Positions 55,489-64,000 of a stretch of 64,000 nt of DNA are shown here, one piece after another. Every line of letters starts with the position of its first letter. Positions within the stretch are counted from its first letter, which is position 1. Location: positions 124,001-188,000 of the forward strand of contig NZ_QICI01000050.1 in NCBI RefSeq assembly GCF_004119445.1. The letters are read 5' to 3'. Made by a program: the position numbers and the translations under genes. The stretch comes from Chryseobacterium sp. CH21 (GTDB lineage Bacteria; Bacteroidota; Bacteroidia; Flavobacteriales; Weeksellaceae). The notes under the pieces are model-generated. The model was given only the letters and a program-made list of their open reading frames with translations, searched no databases and had not been told where the DNA came from.

Positions 55489-57636
55489 TTAAATTCTTTC
55501 CAATTCTTCTGCGTCAATTGTAGTCTTGAATGTTCCGTAATTGACAATTACCTTGTTTCGGGAGATCTTTTCGATGGTTCCTACACTTGTACTGCCGGTA
55601 ATACGAACACGTTGTCCAACTTTCATCCAGACAGCACGGTCAGTTTTACGTTTTTCTTCCAGTTTTTCATTGGTTTCAGCAATTTTTTCAATCACTTCTT
55701 CCTTTTTCAACTGTTGAGTGATTTTTCTCTTAACAACCTGCAGGCGTTTTGTTTCATCTTTATCACTTCCCAGTTTTCTGAATTTCTCCTGTTCAAGAAG
55801 CTTTACAAAATCTTTTACAACATCCTTTCTGGATTTTCCTTTGGTATAGCTGTCGATGAATGCTTCAATCTTATTTCCGAACTGAAGTTTGCGGTGTTCC
55901 TCTTCATACAGTTTCTGGAAATTGAATAGCTTCTGCTGAAGTTGATCATTCAGTTTCTGCAGATTGTCACGTTTATCTTCTACCGACTCTTTTCTTTCAG
56001 CAAGATCAGATTTTAATTTTTCAACTTCAAATTTCTCCTGCTGCAGTTTTACAATCGTTTTATCAAGATTGACAATATCATGTTCTACCTTTTTCTTAGC
56101 AGAATGGATAATGAATCTTGGTATTTTATTCTTTTCCGCAACTTCAAAAGTAAATGAACTTCCTGCCTGTCCTACTTCCAGTTTATACATCGGCTCCAAT
56201 GTTTCTTCATTGAAGAGCATCGCTGCATTCTGGGCATTGGGAAGCTGTTCTATCACCAGTTTAATGTTGGTATAGTGCGTTGTAATAATGGCGAAACTCT
56301 TTTTGTCATAGAAAAACTCCATGAAGCTTTCTGCCAGGGCACCTCCAAGCTCTGGGTCGGAACCTGTACCAAATTCATCAATTAATAAAAGTGTATTAGC
56401 ATCAGCCTCACGGATGATTCCGGACATTTTCTTTAATCTTGATGAATATGTTGATAGGTGGTTTTCAATGGACTGGTTATCACCGATATCAGTCATGATT
56501 TTCTCAAAGAAAAACATTTCAGATTTCGGATGAACCGGAACAAGAATACCACTCTGAATCATCAGTTGTAATAATCCTACTGTTTTCAGAGTAATTGATT
56601 TTCCACCGGCATTCGGACCGGAAATACAGATAATTCTGTTATGATCCGTTAAGGTAAGTGTCTGTGGATGGATAATCTTGTTCTCAATTTTATTTCTTAA
56701 CCATAACAGAGGATGATAAGCATCTTTTAATCTCAGCGTTTTATGACGATTGATTTTCGGAAGAATTCCGTTGATCAATTCACCGAACTTTGCTTTAGCT
56801 CTTGTAAGATCAAGATCAAAAATGTAAATCTGATATCTCCATAGCTGAGGTTGAAATTCTGCTAGTTCAGCAGTAAGTTTACGGAGAACTTTGTCAATTT
56901 CTTTTTTCTCTTCCTCTTCATTTTCCCGAAGTTTGAAGTAGTGCTTTACAACACTGTCCGGCTGAATATAAGTAATGGAACCTGTTTTGGAAATTCCTAA
57001 TGTTCTTCCTGCAACTCTCTTTTTAAATCCTGATTTTACAGCCAGAACCCTCTGATCATCAATAATCGTTTCCCGGATATCATCCAGAAAGTCACTCTGT
57101 CCATACGTGGTAAGGGCACGGTTGAAATTTTCCTGAATGGCTTTTTTAGCAAGCTGAATTTCGGTTCTTATTCCTTTCAGAGCTGGAGAAGCCTCGTTTT
57201 TCACTTCACCAAAACGGTTAAAAACCTTATCTACTTTATCAATGATTTCCTTTCTGAATTCCAGTACAGAAACTTCCTCTAATAAAGTTGGAAATGTTTC
57301 CGGCATGGTAGGAAAGAATTTCTGAAGTTTTCCGATCTGTTCCGTGATGGTTTTTATTTTGATGAAAGCAGTGTTTTCCAAACGGTAGTTCTCAATCAGC
57401 ATCAATTTCAGCTCACTTTCAATATCTTCATATTCATCAAACGGAATCGCATTTGAACTTTCGAAACTTGAGAGATATTCTGAAGTTTTTTTTAATGAAA
57501 GCTCCGCCTCGTCAATTTCCATCGGACGAAGTTGAAGAATTTTTTCTCTTGTTTTGGGAGAATACGCAAATGGGGAGATTTCCGCGAGCAATTGCGGAAA
57601 CTCTAATTCGTCTAAATCTTCTTTATCTATATACAC
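55489..57636 (-). CDS. mutS2: MutS2 family ATPase, without C-terminal Smr domain
   Basis: 715 residues. Core lever domain, then the ATPase with Walker A ISGPNAGGKSITLKTVG (about 328-344), Walker B LLLIDEFGTGSDPELGG, and a long coiled-coil (about 500-620, FEVEKLKSDLAERKESVE). The C-terminus ends in a KOW-like part (VRITGSTSVGTIEKISRNKV) and the usual Smr endonuclease domain is missing, as in some Bacteroidetes. MutS2 rescues stalled ribosomes in other bacteria and may suppress recombination. Without Smr it cannot cut mRNA or DNA by that route. Confidence 0.9.
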   Translation of the reverse strand: MYIDKEDLDELEFPQLLAEISPFAYSPKTREKILQLRPMEIDEAELSLKKTSEYLSSFESSNAIPFDEYEDIESELKLMLIENYRLENTAFIKIKTITEQIGKLQKFFPTMPETFPTLLEEVSVLEFRKEIIDKVDKVFNRFGEVKNEASPALKGIRTEIQLAKKAIQENFNRALTTYGQSDFLDDIRETIIDDQRVLAVKSGFKKRVAGRTLGISKTGSITYIQPDSVVKHYFKLRENEEEEKKEIDKVLRKLTAELAEFQPQLWRYQIYIFDLDLTRAKAKFGELINGILPKINRHKTLRLKDAYHPLLWLRNKIENKIIHPQTLTLTDHNRIICISGPNAGGKSITLKTVGLLQLMIQSGILVPVHPKSEMFFFEKIMTDIGDNQSIENHLSTYSSRLKKMSGIIREADANTLLLIDEFGTGSDPELGGALAESFMEFFYDKKSFAIITTHYTNIKLVIEQLPNAQNAAMLFNEETLEPMYKLEVGQAGSSFTFEVAEKNKIPRFIIHSAKKKVEHDIVNLDKTIVKLQQEKFEVEKLKSDLAERKESVEDKRDNLQKLNDQLQQKLFNFQKLYEEEHRKLQFGNKIEAFIDSYTKGKSRKDVVKDFVKLLEQEKFRKLGSDKDETKRLQVVKRKITQQLKKEEVIEKIAETNEKLEEKRKTDRAVWMKVGQRVRITGSTSVGTIEKISRNKVIVNYGTFKTTIDAEELERI

Positions 57637-57801
57637 AGTGCAAATTTAGTGAGAATTTTGATTATTACGTATATCTGAGAGATTTACAGAATAAATTACT
57701 TTTGAATTTGATGATTATAGAGTTAGTCAAAATGAGTAATAGAATGCAATAATCTTTGCGTTGATATAAAATTATGATATTCTTTTTATTACATTTGAGT
57801 T

Positions 57802-58320
57802 ATGAAACTGGAAACCGAAAGATTATTACTGAGAGATATCAACGAAAGCTACGTAGAGGATATTTTACGCATTCGAAGTAATGAAGTGATCAATCAGTTT
57901 GTGCAAAGAAATTCACCGAAAAATAACTACGATGCTCTTCAGTTTATTTTAACGATCAAAGAAAAAACTAAAAATAACCAAACTATCTATTTGGGAATTT
58001 CTTTAAAAGATCAGTCCAATCTTATCGGAACAATTTGTCTTTGGAATTTTTCTGAAGACCGGAAAACAGCGGAAGTGGGCTATGAATTATTACCGGAATA
58101 TCATAGAAAAGGAATCATGTCTGAAGCATTAAATGCAGTATTAGATTTTGGATTTAATGAATTAGAATTAAAGGAAATTGTAGCCATTACCAATAAATTT
58201 AATGAAAATTCAAAAGGACTTCTTGTAAAACATGATTTTATTTTGTTAGAAGGAAAGGAAGATGAAGGCTTTCCGGATAATATTATTTTTAGTTTGAAAA
58301 GACTGGGTAATGATGCTTAA
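57802..58320 (+). CDS. GNAT family acetyltransferase (RimJ/RimL-like)
   Basis: 172 residues of the RimJ/RimL group: METERLLLRDI-like start (MKLETERLLLRDINESY), GTICLWNFSEDRKTAEVGY and the acetyl-CoA loop YHRKGIMSEALNAVLDFGF. It acetylates an N-terminal amine or another substrate; not known which. It has no operon partner with known function; the acyltransferase-3 gene follows after 51 bases. Confidence 0.85.
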   Translation: MKLETERLLLRDINESYVEDILRIRSNEVINQFVQRNSPKNNYDALQFILTIKEKTKNNQTIYLGISLKDQSNLIGTICLWNFSEDRKTAEVGYELLPEYHRKGIMSEALNAVLDFGFNELELKEIVAITNKFNENSKGLLVKHDFILLEGKEDEGFPDNIIFSLKRLGNDA

Positions 58321-58371
58321 TGGGAAATCTAGCCGGTTTTTTTCTATCTTTATTCCCGATTGAAATTATAT

Positions 58372-59370
58372 ATGAAAAATGAAATAAAATCTTTAACAGG
58401 ACTTAGAGGTGTAGTGGCATTATGGGTGACTTTTTTTCATTTTTTTGATTTTAAAAACGAAATTCTTCAAAATATTATAGGGAAAGGATATCTTGCTGTA
58501 GATATCTTTTTTGTATTAAGTGCCTTTCTTCTCACTGTTTCCTATTCTGATAAGTTTAAAAATCTTGAGTTTAAAAAAATACAGATTTTTTATAAGAAAA
58601 GGATCAACAGGATTTATCCGGTATATTTTATATCCATTGTTTTTATTGTTCTGCTCATAAAGGATACTTCATGGCTTACATTTTTTATCAATGCCGGACT
58701 GGTGCAGTGTTTTTTTAATCCGGACCGACTGTTGAACATCGTTTACTGGTCATTGAGTACAGAATGGATGTGCTATCTGATATTTCCTTTCATGCTTTAT
58801 CTGATCATCCGATATAAGATCCGTGGTGAAATTTTGATTGTTGCAGGTCTTTTTTTAAGATTGATTCTTCCTCATTTTCCTGATTTGTATATTCATTCAG
58901 CAGATTCAGTAAACTCTTGGAGATCATCAAAATATCTGGATATTCCGTATGGTGTTAATTCTTTAATCAGAACAATAGCTTCTTATTTTTTAGGAATAGG
59001 AGTAGCGGTTTTACCCGGAATCAAAATAAAAAGCAAATGGTATGTCTATGCCGTGCTTATCATCTCTTTTGTACTGCTGTTTACAACAAGGGGACTGATC
59101 TTTATTCCGTTTTTATCAGCTTTGATCATCAGACAATTGTACACACGGGAAAAGAATTGTCTTCAGATGTTTCTGGAAACTAAGCCTGTTTATTTGCTCG
59201 GAAACATCTCATATTCATTGTATATTATACATCATATTGTCAAGGATCAGAATTTTATGATAGTAGATATTTCCCTTCTTAATAACCTGTTATTAATAGC
59301 TTTCTCGTTATTACTGTCCTATTTTTCCTATATACTGATTGAGAGAAAAGTGAAGATATTTAAAGTATAA
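58372..59370 (+). CDS. Acyltransferase 3 family membrane protein
   Basis: About 332 residues from ATG 58372 ([19 protein letters not shown]; four residues longer from 58360). Ten transmembrane segments with the family start [19 protein letters not shown] (catalytic His in the first helix) and [10 protein letters not shown], plus [10 protein letters not shown] at the end. Such enzymes O-acetylate sugars or LPS at the cytoplasmic membrane. The target glycan is unknown. Confidence 0.85.
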   Translation: MKNEIKSLTGLRGVVALWVTFFHFFDFKNEILQNIIGKGYLAVDIFFVLSAFLLTVSYSDKFKNLEFKKIQIFYKKRINRIYPVYFISIVFIVLLIKDTSWLTFFINAGLVQCFFNPDRLLNIVYWSLSTEWMCYLIFPFMLYLIIRYKIRGEILIVAGLFLRLILPHFPDLYIHSADSVNSWRSSKYLDIPYGVNSLIRTIASYFLGIGVAVLPGIKIKSKWYVYAVLIISFVLLFTTRGLIFIPFLSALIIRQLYTREKNCLQMFLETKPVYLLGNISYSLYIIHHIVKDQNFMIVDISLLNNLLLIAFSLLLSYFSYILIERKVKIFKV

Positions 59371-59399
59371 TTGAAGTTCTTATTTTATTTTAATATTAT

Positions 59400-59407
59400 T
59401 ATTTTTG
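59400..59407 (+). promoter_or_regulatory. -7-like box upstream of ung
   Basis: TATTTTTG ends five bases before the ung ATG and would give a leaderless transcript. Confidence 0.4.
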
Positions 59408-59411
59408 CAGT

Positions 59412-60052
59412 ATGACCTGGACAGAAATTTTAGCCCCGATAAAAAGCACGGAATACTTTACAACCCTTTGGGAGAAAGTGAAAAATGAATATGCAACGAC
59501 AAAAGTTTTCCCACCAAAGAATCAGATTTTCAGAGCGTTGGAACTTACAGCTTTTGATGATGTTGAAGTGGTGATTATTGGGCAGGATCCTTATCATAAT
59601 GACTATCAGGCGAATGGCTTGTGCTTTTCCGTCTCTGAACAGGTTACCGCACCACCATCCCTTAAGAATATTTTTATTGAATTAAAAGATGATCTGGGAG
59701 TAGTAAGAACTTCCAAAGAACTTGATGACTGGGGTAGACAAGGTGTTTTACTATTGAATGCAACTTTAACCGTTCGTGCTCATTCACCCAACTCTCATAA
59801 AGATCTTGGTTGGGAAAAATTTACCAACTTTATTATTAAAGAAATTTCAGATAAAAAAGAGAATGTGGTATTTGTATTATGGGGCGCTTTTGCACAAAAA
59901 AAGCTGAACTCATAGATCCAGCTAAACATTTTATACTGAAATCAGCACATCCATCTCCATTTTCTGTTTACAGAGGCTTTTTTGGAAGCAAGCCTTTCTC
60001 AAAAATTAATGAATATCTTGTTTCCAAAGGGAAGAAGCCTATTTCGTGGTAG
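59412..60052 (+). pseudogene. ung: Uracil-DNA glycosylase, interrupted by a one-base deletion
   Basis: The first frame has VVIIGQDPYHNDYQANGLCFSV (GQDPYH water-activating loop), GVLLLNATLTV, and WGAFAQKK before it stops at 59913-59915. The remaining end of the enzyme is in another frame: [20 protein letters not shown] (the HPSPF DNA-binding loop) to PISW and a stop at 60052. Eight A instead of seven at 59896-59902 restore 213 residues, near the usual 220-230. Without the HPSPF loop the short protein would be inactive. Ung removes uracil from DNA. Its end overlaps the tail of the next gene by 14 bases. Confidence 0.88.
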
Positions 60053-60548
60053 AACCCTTTGATTGGTCTGCTTTTTTAATCGTAATCCCGATTTTATATT
60101 TTCCTGCTAACGCTGTTGTTCCTTCCTGTTGTTTAGGATAGGGAGCTACATCCTGTAATGTAATGGTATATCCGTTAAAATCTGCTGACTGGTGGTAATT
60201 CCTTCCAGGGAAATCCATACTGGCAAGATTCAATAGTGCGGGACGGGTAGAAGTTCCCATTACTTCAACCTGAGCAAGGGCAACTCCGGCCCAGATACAA
60301 TTGACCCCTTCAGGACATCTGCTGTCTTCAGAAACCCCTTTGAATGTAACATTCATCTGGTATTCTTTTAAAAACTTATTTTCACCTTCATTAAGGTATA
60401 CAATTCCGTCTTTTTGAGCATTAGAATTCATCACTTTTGGATTGGTTTGCACTTCAGAAGCTTTTGTAGCTGCCTTAGATTTCTTTTGGGCATCACATCC
60501 CGTTAATGCAAATATTCCCAGACTGAGTATGATAGCTTTATGGAACAT
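60039..60548 (-). CDS. Predicted lipoprotein, function unknown
   Basis: 169 residues. A lipoprotein signal ends in ALTGC (Cys at 18). A Lys/Thr linker follows, then a beta-domain with the cysteine pair [13 protein letters not shown], a motif seen in other small bacterial lipoproteins of unknown function. The end carries a Lys/Gly/Ser tail. It converges with ung and overlaps its end. Confidence 0.7.
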   Translation of the reverse strand: MFHKAIILSLGIFALTGCDAQKKSKAATKASEVQTNPKVMNSNAQKDGIVYLNEGENKFLKEYQMNVTFKGVSEDSRCPEGVNCIWAGVALAQVEVMGTSTRPALLNLASMDFPGRNYHQSADFNGYTITLQDVAPYPKQQEGTTALAGKYKIGITIKKADQSKGSTTK

Positions 60549-60564
60549 AGTTTCTAATATTTAA

Positions 60565-61056
60565 TTAAATAACGTTAAACATATTAAGAAGTACTACCAA
60601 AAACATTGCCACTCCTACTACAAAACTGAATCCTGTTCCATAAATGAATCCGATCAGTGCCCCTTTGGTAGATTGTAAAGCTTTATTCATGTCCTTGCTG
60701 TCGTGAAGTAATTCACCAATAAATACTCCCGCAAACATCCCCACAAGAAATCCTAAGGGAATGGGAATAAATATCCCTACTATGGTTCCTATTACAGAGC
60801 CGATGCTTCCCCAACGGGTTCCTCCATATTTCCTGTTGGTTTTTGCAGGAATAACATAGCTTAGCACTACAGAAGCTGCCGTCAGAATACCAAAAGCCCA
60901 TATGTAGATCATAGGAAGATCTGCATCCGTCCCGAATTTATAGATCAGAAGCCCACAGATACTCAGTAAGAGTCCGGGCAATACAGGGAGAAAAGTTCCC
61001 AGTATTCCTACAAATAAGAGAATAAGACAGAAAATATTAATAATTGTTGTATCCAT
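60565..61056 (-). CDS. DUF456 family membrane protein
   Basis: 163 residues, four to five transmembrane segments with Gly/Pro-rich turns: LVGILGTFLPVLPGLLLSICG, WGSIGSVIGTIVGIFIPIPLG and GEL-LHDSKDMNKAL. This pattern is typical of DUF456 (YqgC-like); the function is unknown. It lies 16 bases ahead of the lipoprotein gene and is probably in one operon with it. Confidence 0.85.
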   Translation of the reverse strand: MDTTIINIFCLILLFVGILGTFLPVLPGLLLSICGLLIYKFGTDADLPMIYIWAFGILTAASVVLSYVIPAKTNRKYGGTRWGSIGSVIGTIVGIFIPIPLGFLVGMFAGVFIGELLHDSKDMNKALQSTKGALIGFIYGTGFSFVVGVAMFLVVLLNMFNVI

Positions 61057-61085
61057 TCTTTTTAAAATATAGTTGCAATATAAAA

Positions 61086-61111
61086 AAAGTGGCTTTATAA
61101 AAAGCCACTTT
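61086..61111 (-). terminator. Hairpin with U-run upstream of the DUF456 gene
   Basis: AAAGTGGCTTT pairs with AAAGCCACTTT around a four-base loop, followed on the minus strand by TTTTTTT-rich sequence. It lies in the 5' region of the DUF456 gene, so it is an attenuator or ends an unseen upstream transcript. Confidence 0.55.
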
Positions 61112-61372
61112 GAGAACTGAGTTGTAAAATTTTAGTACAAATTTAAGATGATGTATTCAGGAATGGTGCTGCTTTACCAATGTTTTAGCTGTTATAGATG
61201 TAGAATCACAGATAATTGTAATTTATCGTTAATTTTTCACTTATAATTAAGGTTGCAGAAGATTTAATATTTAATAATTTAATACTTGAAAATTTTCATC
61301 AAATATCTTCCTGTGAATACCTTTTGGGATGAAAATTGATTGTGAATAGTAAAATGATGATTCTTAATTTCA

Positions 61373-61380
61373 TAAATTTG
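61373..61380 (+). promoter_or_regulatory. -7-like box upstream of the MscS gene
   Basis: TAAATTTG matches TAnnTTTG and ends five bases before the ATG at 61386. Confidence 0.4.
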
Positions 61381-61385
61381 CTGTA

Positions 61386-62654
61386 ATGAATGACCAGTTA
61401 CAAGAAACTAAAAACTTTATACAGGAGCTGAGCGAACAGCTTTACATTTATATTACCCAGATATCACCCGCCGGGCTGGATTGGGTGTTTCATATTATTG
61501 TAAAACTAAGCTTACTTCTTGTTCTGTTTTTTATTACTGATTTTGCTTTTAAATTTATCATTAATTCTGTTTTCAGGTTATTTCATAATGAACAGAAATT
61601 TCCCATCTTAAAATCTATTTATCAGGCTAAAATCACCAATTCTGTTGCACATTTTGCAGCTCTGATTGCTGTTGCCGGGATTCAGGGATCTATCTTTCCG
61701 GAAAATGCGCTGCCAAAAACTACGATCTTTATTATAAGATGTATCAATTTGGGATTGGTATTGATGTTGGCAGGAATGCTGTACAGGTCACTGACGGCTT
61801 TCAGAAACTATTTCAGCATCAAACAGGATTTCTATAAGATTATGGCACTTAATGCCATTTCAGAAACCGTAAAGATTTTAGGGCTTTTCATATTTACAGT
61901 GGTTGGGCTCTGCGTTATTTTTGGGATCAAAGGAACGACTATTGTAGGAAGTCTGGGAGCTATTACAGCAGTTCTGGTACTTGTTTTCAGAGATACCATT
62001 TTGGGATTTGTAACAGGACTTCACGTAGCCACTTCTAAAAATCTGAAAGTAGGAGACTGGGTAAGCATTCCCAAATACAGCATTGAAGGAAATATTACGG
62101 AAATCAATCTTTTAACCACCAAAATTACCAATTTTGATAAAACGGTGTCTACCATTCCAACCTATGATCTGATGACCACGGAGATCAAGAACATGCAGGT
62201 AATGTCAGAATCTAATACAAGGAGGATAAAAAAATCAATTTACTTTAATATCAATTCTTTTAAATTTCTCACGGATGAAGATGTTCAACGTTTAATGGAG
62301 ATCAATTTAATTTCCGATTACCTTGAAGAAAGAACATCTGAGATCAAAAAAGAAAAAGAAAGCCTTGAACATAATGATAAGATCGTGAATGGAAGACAGC
62401 TTACCAACATCGGGGTTTTCAGATATTATGCACAGAAGTATATTGAAAACGATCCGGATATAGATAAAAACGGAACGAGAATGGTTCGCCAGCTGGATAT
62501 TACCCCACAAGGGCTGCCTTTGGAAGTCTACTGTTTTGCCAATGATTCCCAATGGGAACGTTTTGAACAGATACAAGCTGATATCTTTGACCATTTATTG
62601 GTGGCTTCAAAAGAATTTGAACTTCAGGTGATGCAGGTAAGCATTAAAGTGTAA
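61386..62654 (+). CDS. MscS family mechanosensitive ion channel
   Basis: 422 residues. About four to five transmembrane segments (33-55, 80-100, 112-130, 153-175, then the pore helix 178-205: TIVGSLGAITAVLVLVFRDT). Next comes the cytoplasmic beta-domain (NLKVGDWVSIPKYSIEGNI, and TKITNFDKTVSTIPTYDL) and the mixed C-terminal domain. Such channels open under membrane stretch and release solutes in osmotic downshock. It stands alone. Confidence 0.88.
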   Translation: MNDQLQETKNFIQELSEQLYIYITQISPAGLDWVFHIIVKLSLLLVLFFITDFAFKFIINSVFRLFHNEQKFPILKSIYQAKITNSVAHFAALIAVAGIQGSIFPENALPKTTIFIIRCINLGLVLMLAGMLYRSLTAFRNYFSIKQDFYKIMALNAISETVKILGLFIFTVVGLCVIFGIKGTTIVGSLGAITAVLVLVFRDTILGFVTGLHVATSKNLKVGDWVSIPKYSIEGNITEINLLTTKITNFDKTVSTIPTYDLMTTEIKNMQVMSESNTRRIKKSIYFNINSFKFLTDEDVQRLMEINLISDYLEERTSEIKKEKESLEHNDKIVNGRQLTNIGVFRYYAQKYIENDPDIDKNGTRMVRQLDITPQGLPLEVYCFANDSQWERFEQIQADIFDHLLVASKEFELQVMQVSIKV

Positions 62655-62831
62655 AAGAGCTAAAAGACATAAGAAGGAAGCTGGAAGTTCCAGTTCCTTT
62701 TCATATAAATTTTAATTAAATTTTTAAATGATCATGAATGTAGAAGTATCAATAGAAATATTAAGTCCGGATCTGCTTCCAGTCCCAAGCCTCTAGCTTC
62801 TTACATCTCATATCTAACATCTAAAATAACA

Positions 62832-63554
62832 ATGACAAAACTAAGCGTAAACATTAATAAAATTGCGACGTTAAGAAATGCAAGAGGAGGTGAAACCCCA
62901 AGTGTTACAGAAGCTGCTGTAAAGATTCAGGAATTCGGAGGACAGGGGATTACCATTCATCCAAGACCTGATGAAAGGCATATCACAAGAAAAGATGTCT
63001 ATGATCTGAAGCCGTTGGTTACGACTGAGTTTAATATTGAAGGAAACCCACATCAAAGCTTTATAGATATGGTTTTGGAGGTGAAGCCGGAGCAGGTAAC
63101 TCTGGTACCCGACGCTGATGACGCTATTACTTCCAATGCAGGATGGGATACAAAAAAACACCTTGATTTCCTTACAGAGATCATTGCAGAATTTAAAAAA
63201 TCAGGTATCCGTACTTCCATTTTTCTTGATCCTTTACCAGAACTGGTAGAATATGCTGCCAAAACAGGTGCAGACAGAATTGAATTGTATACCGAAGCTT
63301 ACGCAAAAAATTACCTTATCAATAAAGAACAGGCCATAAAACCTTATTATGATACTGCAGTTGAAGCTACCAATTTCGGATTGGGAATCAATGCCGGTCA
63401 TGATCTGAGTTTAGAAAACCTGAAATACTTTTCAGATACCATTCCAAATCTTTTGGAAGTATCTATCGGGCATGCTTTGGTTTCTGAGGCGCTTTATATG
63501 GGACTGGAAAATACAGTACAGGCTTATTTGAAGAGACTGGCAAAATGGAAATAA
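62832..63554 (+). CDS. pdxJ: Pyridoxine 5'-phosphate synthase
   Basis: 240 residues, full length for PdxJ. Barrel with KLSVNINKIATLRNARGGETP at the start, GITIHPRPDERHI, EVKPEQVTLVPDADD, ADRIELYTEAYA and GHALVSEALYMGL near the end. It condenses 1-deoxyxylulose-5-phosphate with 3-amino-2-oxopropyl phosphate to pyridoxine phosphate, in vitamin B6 synthesis. The next gene begins 119 bases downstream. Confidence 0.95.
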   Translation: MTKLSVNINKIATLRNARGGETPSVTEAAVKIQEFGGQGITIHPRPDERHITRKDVYDLKPLVTTEFNIEGNPHQSFIDMVLEVKPEQVTLVPDADDAITSNAGWDTKKHLDFLTEIIAEFKKSGIRTSIFLDPLPELVEYAAKTGADRIELYTEAYAKNYLINKEQAIKPYYDTAVEATNFGLGINAGHDLSLENLKYFSDTIPNLLEVSIGHALVSEALYMGLENTVQAYLKRLAKWK

Positions 63555-63565
63555 ATAAGAAACTG

Positions 63566-63659
63566 GAAGTTAGAGATTAGAAGTTAGCCAACTTCAATTG
63601 TATTAAAGATAGCATAAATAGATTATGCTTGATTTATCTAACTTCTGATTTCTCACTTC
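63566..63659. repeat. Large imperfect inverted repeat
   Basis: GAAGTTAGAGATTAGAAGTT plus AG (63566-63587) is complementary in 19 of 22 places to 63638-63659. Inside, AGCATAA (63611-63617) and a TTATGCT half (63623-63629) pair as well. The arms belong to the GAAGTTAGA family seen at 27123. Confidence 0.7.
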
Positions 63660-63673
63660 AAACCTCTAGAAAA

Positions 63674-64000
63674 ATGGAAATTTTAAATTCAAAAATATTC
63701 GGCGAAAATCTTACAAATACGCCACTTCTTGTATTTCACGGATTGTTTGGAATGCTTGACAACTGGGGAAGTTTCGGAAAAGATCTGGGAGAATATCTTC
63801 CGGTGCATCTGATTGACCTTAGAAACCACGGAAGAAGCTTTCACTCCGATAGCATGTCTCACGATGATCTGGCAGACGATATCGCTCGCTATATGGATCA
63901 TTACGGGATCCGGAAAGCTCATGTTTTAGGACACTCTTTAGGAGGAAAAGCTGTCATGCAGTTTGCCATAAAATATCCGGAACGTGTTGAAAAACTGATT
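63674..64000 (+). CDS. Alpha/beta hydrolase, 3'-partial
   Basis: 109 residues before the window end, start ATG 63674. The alpha/beta hydrolase pattern is visible: LLVFHGLFGMLDNW (HG oxyanion turn), HLIDLRNHGRSFHS, and LGHSLGGKAVMQF (nucleophile Ser). The order resembles YbfF-like esterases. The rest is outside the window, and the acid and His residues are not seen. Substrate unknown. Confidence 0.85.
   Translation, partial: MEILNSKIFGENLTNTPLLVFHGLFGMLDNWGSFGKDLGEYLPVHLIDLRNHGRSFHSDSMSHDDLADDIARYMDHYGIRKAHVLGHSLGGKAVMQFAIKYPERVEKLI

Larger units (their letters stand above)
61057..61385. other. Intergenic region between divergent genes
   Basis: It holds a terminator-like hairpin near the DUF456 start (61086-61111), a TAAATTTG box on + (61373-61380) and one on - (61138-61145). 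No gene is supported. Confidence 0.5.

Noticed and set aside
55365..55547. 60-codon minus-strand frame over the mutS2 end
   Set aside because: It overlaps mutS2 and the terminator in another frame, without features of its own.
57453..57752. 99-codon plus-strand frame opposite the mutS2 start
   Set aside because: Mostly antisense to a long conserved gene; the sequence shows no domain.
1..64000. CRISPR array, rRNA operon or IS element
   Set aside because: No regular spaced repeats, no rRNA-like segment and no transposase were seen in the window.

Overview
The window looks like the chromosome of a Chryseobacterium-type bacterium (Flavobacteriia, Weeksellaceae). The evidence is low GC, core proteins of flavobacterial type (OlsF-type aminolipid synthase, oleate hydratase, T9SS C-terminal sorting domain, DUF4834, DUF6263, YfhO, a MoxR/Bat locus), TAnnTTTG-type -7 promoter boxes, and very few Shine-Dalgarno sequences. 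This assignment comes from protein and sequence character only; no database search was run.

Left part (1 to about 10.1 kb): a very AT-rich genomic island. It ends at a tyrosine recombinase (8774-9949) next to the 3' end of tRNA-Phe (10145-10217). Its cargo is the C-terminal part of a large gene with a phosphoribosyltransferase-like end, broken by one base; four small secreted or membrane proteins (2818-4042); a structured RNA-like element (4074-4158); a three-gene operon led by a protein with an RNxxxH HEPN motif (4314-6053); an ArdA antirestriction protein; a serine resolvase; and a four-helix membrane protein. The second attachment site is not visible, so the island continues to the left of the window.

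Right part (10.3-64 kb): core metabolism and envelope genes. In order: OlsF-like acyltransferase, aspartokinase, fructose-1,6-bisphosphatase with menC, a small GG-leader cysteine-rich peptide gene, a DUF900-type hydrolase, glnS, 3-hydroxyacyl-CoA dehydrogenase, oleate hydratase with an AraC regulator, an MFS transporter, a YpdA-like reductase, glycosyltransferase and YfhO, DUF4834, a DUF6263 lipoprotein, a class C serine hydrolase, rlmB, DinB, a PNGase F-like T9SS protein, the MoxR-DUF58-BatA-BatB-BatC-BatD locus (38.4-46.3 kb), MarC, menF, a hotdog thioesterase and a PlsC-like acyltransferase, PadR with a PspC protein, an HD hydrolase, a second thioesterase, a cobalamin riboswitch without a B12 gene, mutS2, ung, a MscS channel, pdxJ, and the start of an alpha/beta hydrolase.

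Seven genes are split by apparent single-base indels: the island gene, glnS, the MFS transporter, batB, batD, the PspC gene and ung. Six of these fit one missing base in a short homopolymer, and glnS is essential. This points to assembly errors more than to real pseudogenes, so I joined the pieces and described each as one gene. The likeliest new biology is the HEPN operon, the GG-leader peptide, the structured element in the island, and the orphan riboswitch.
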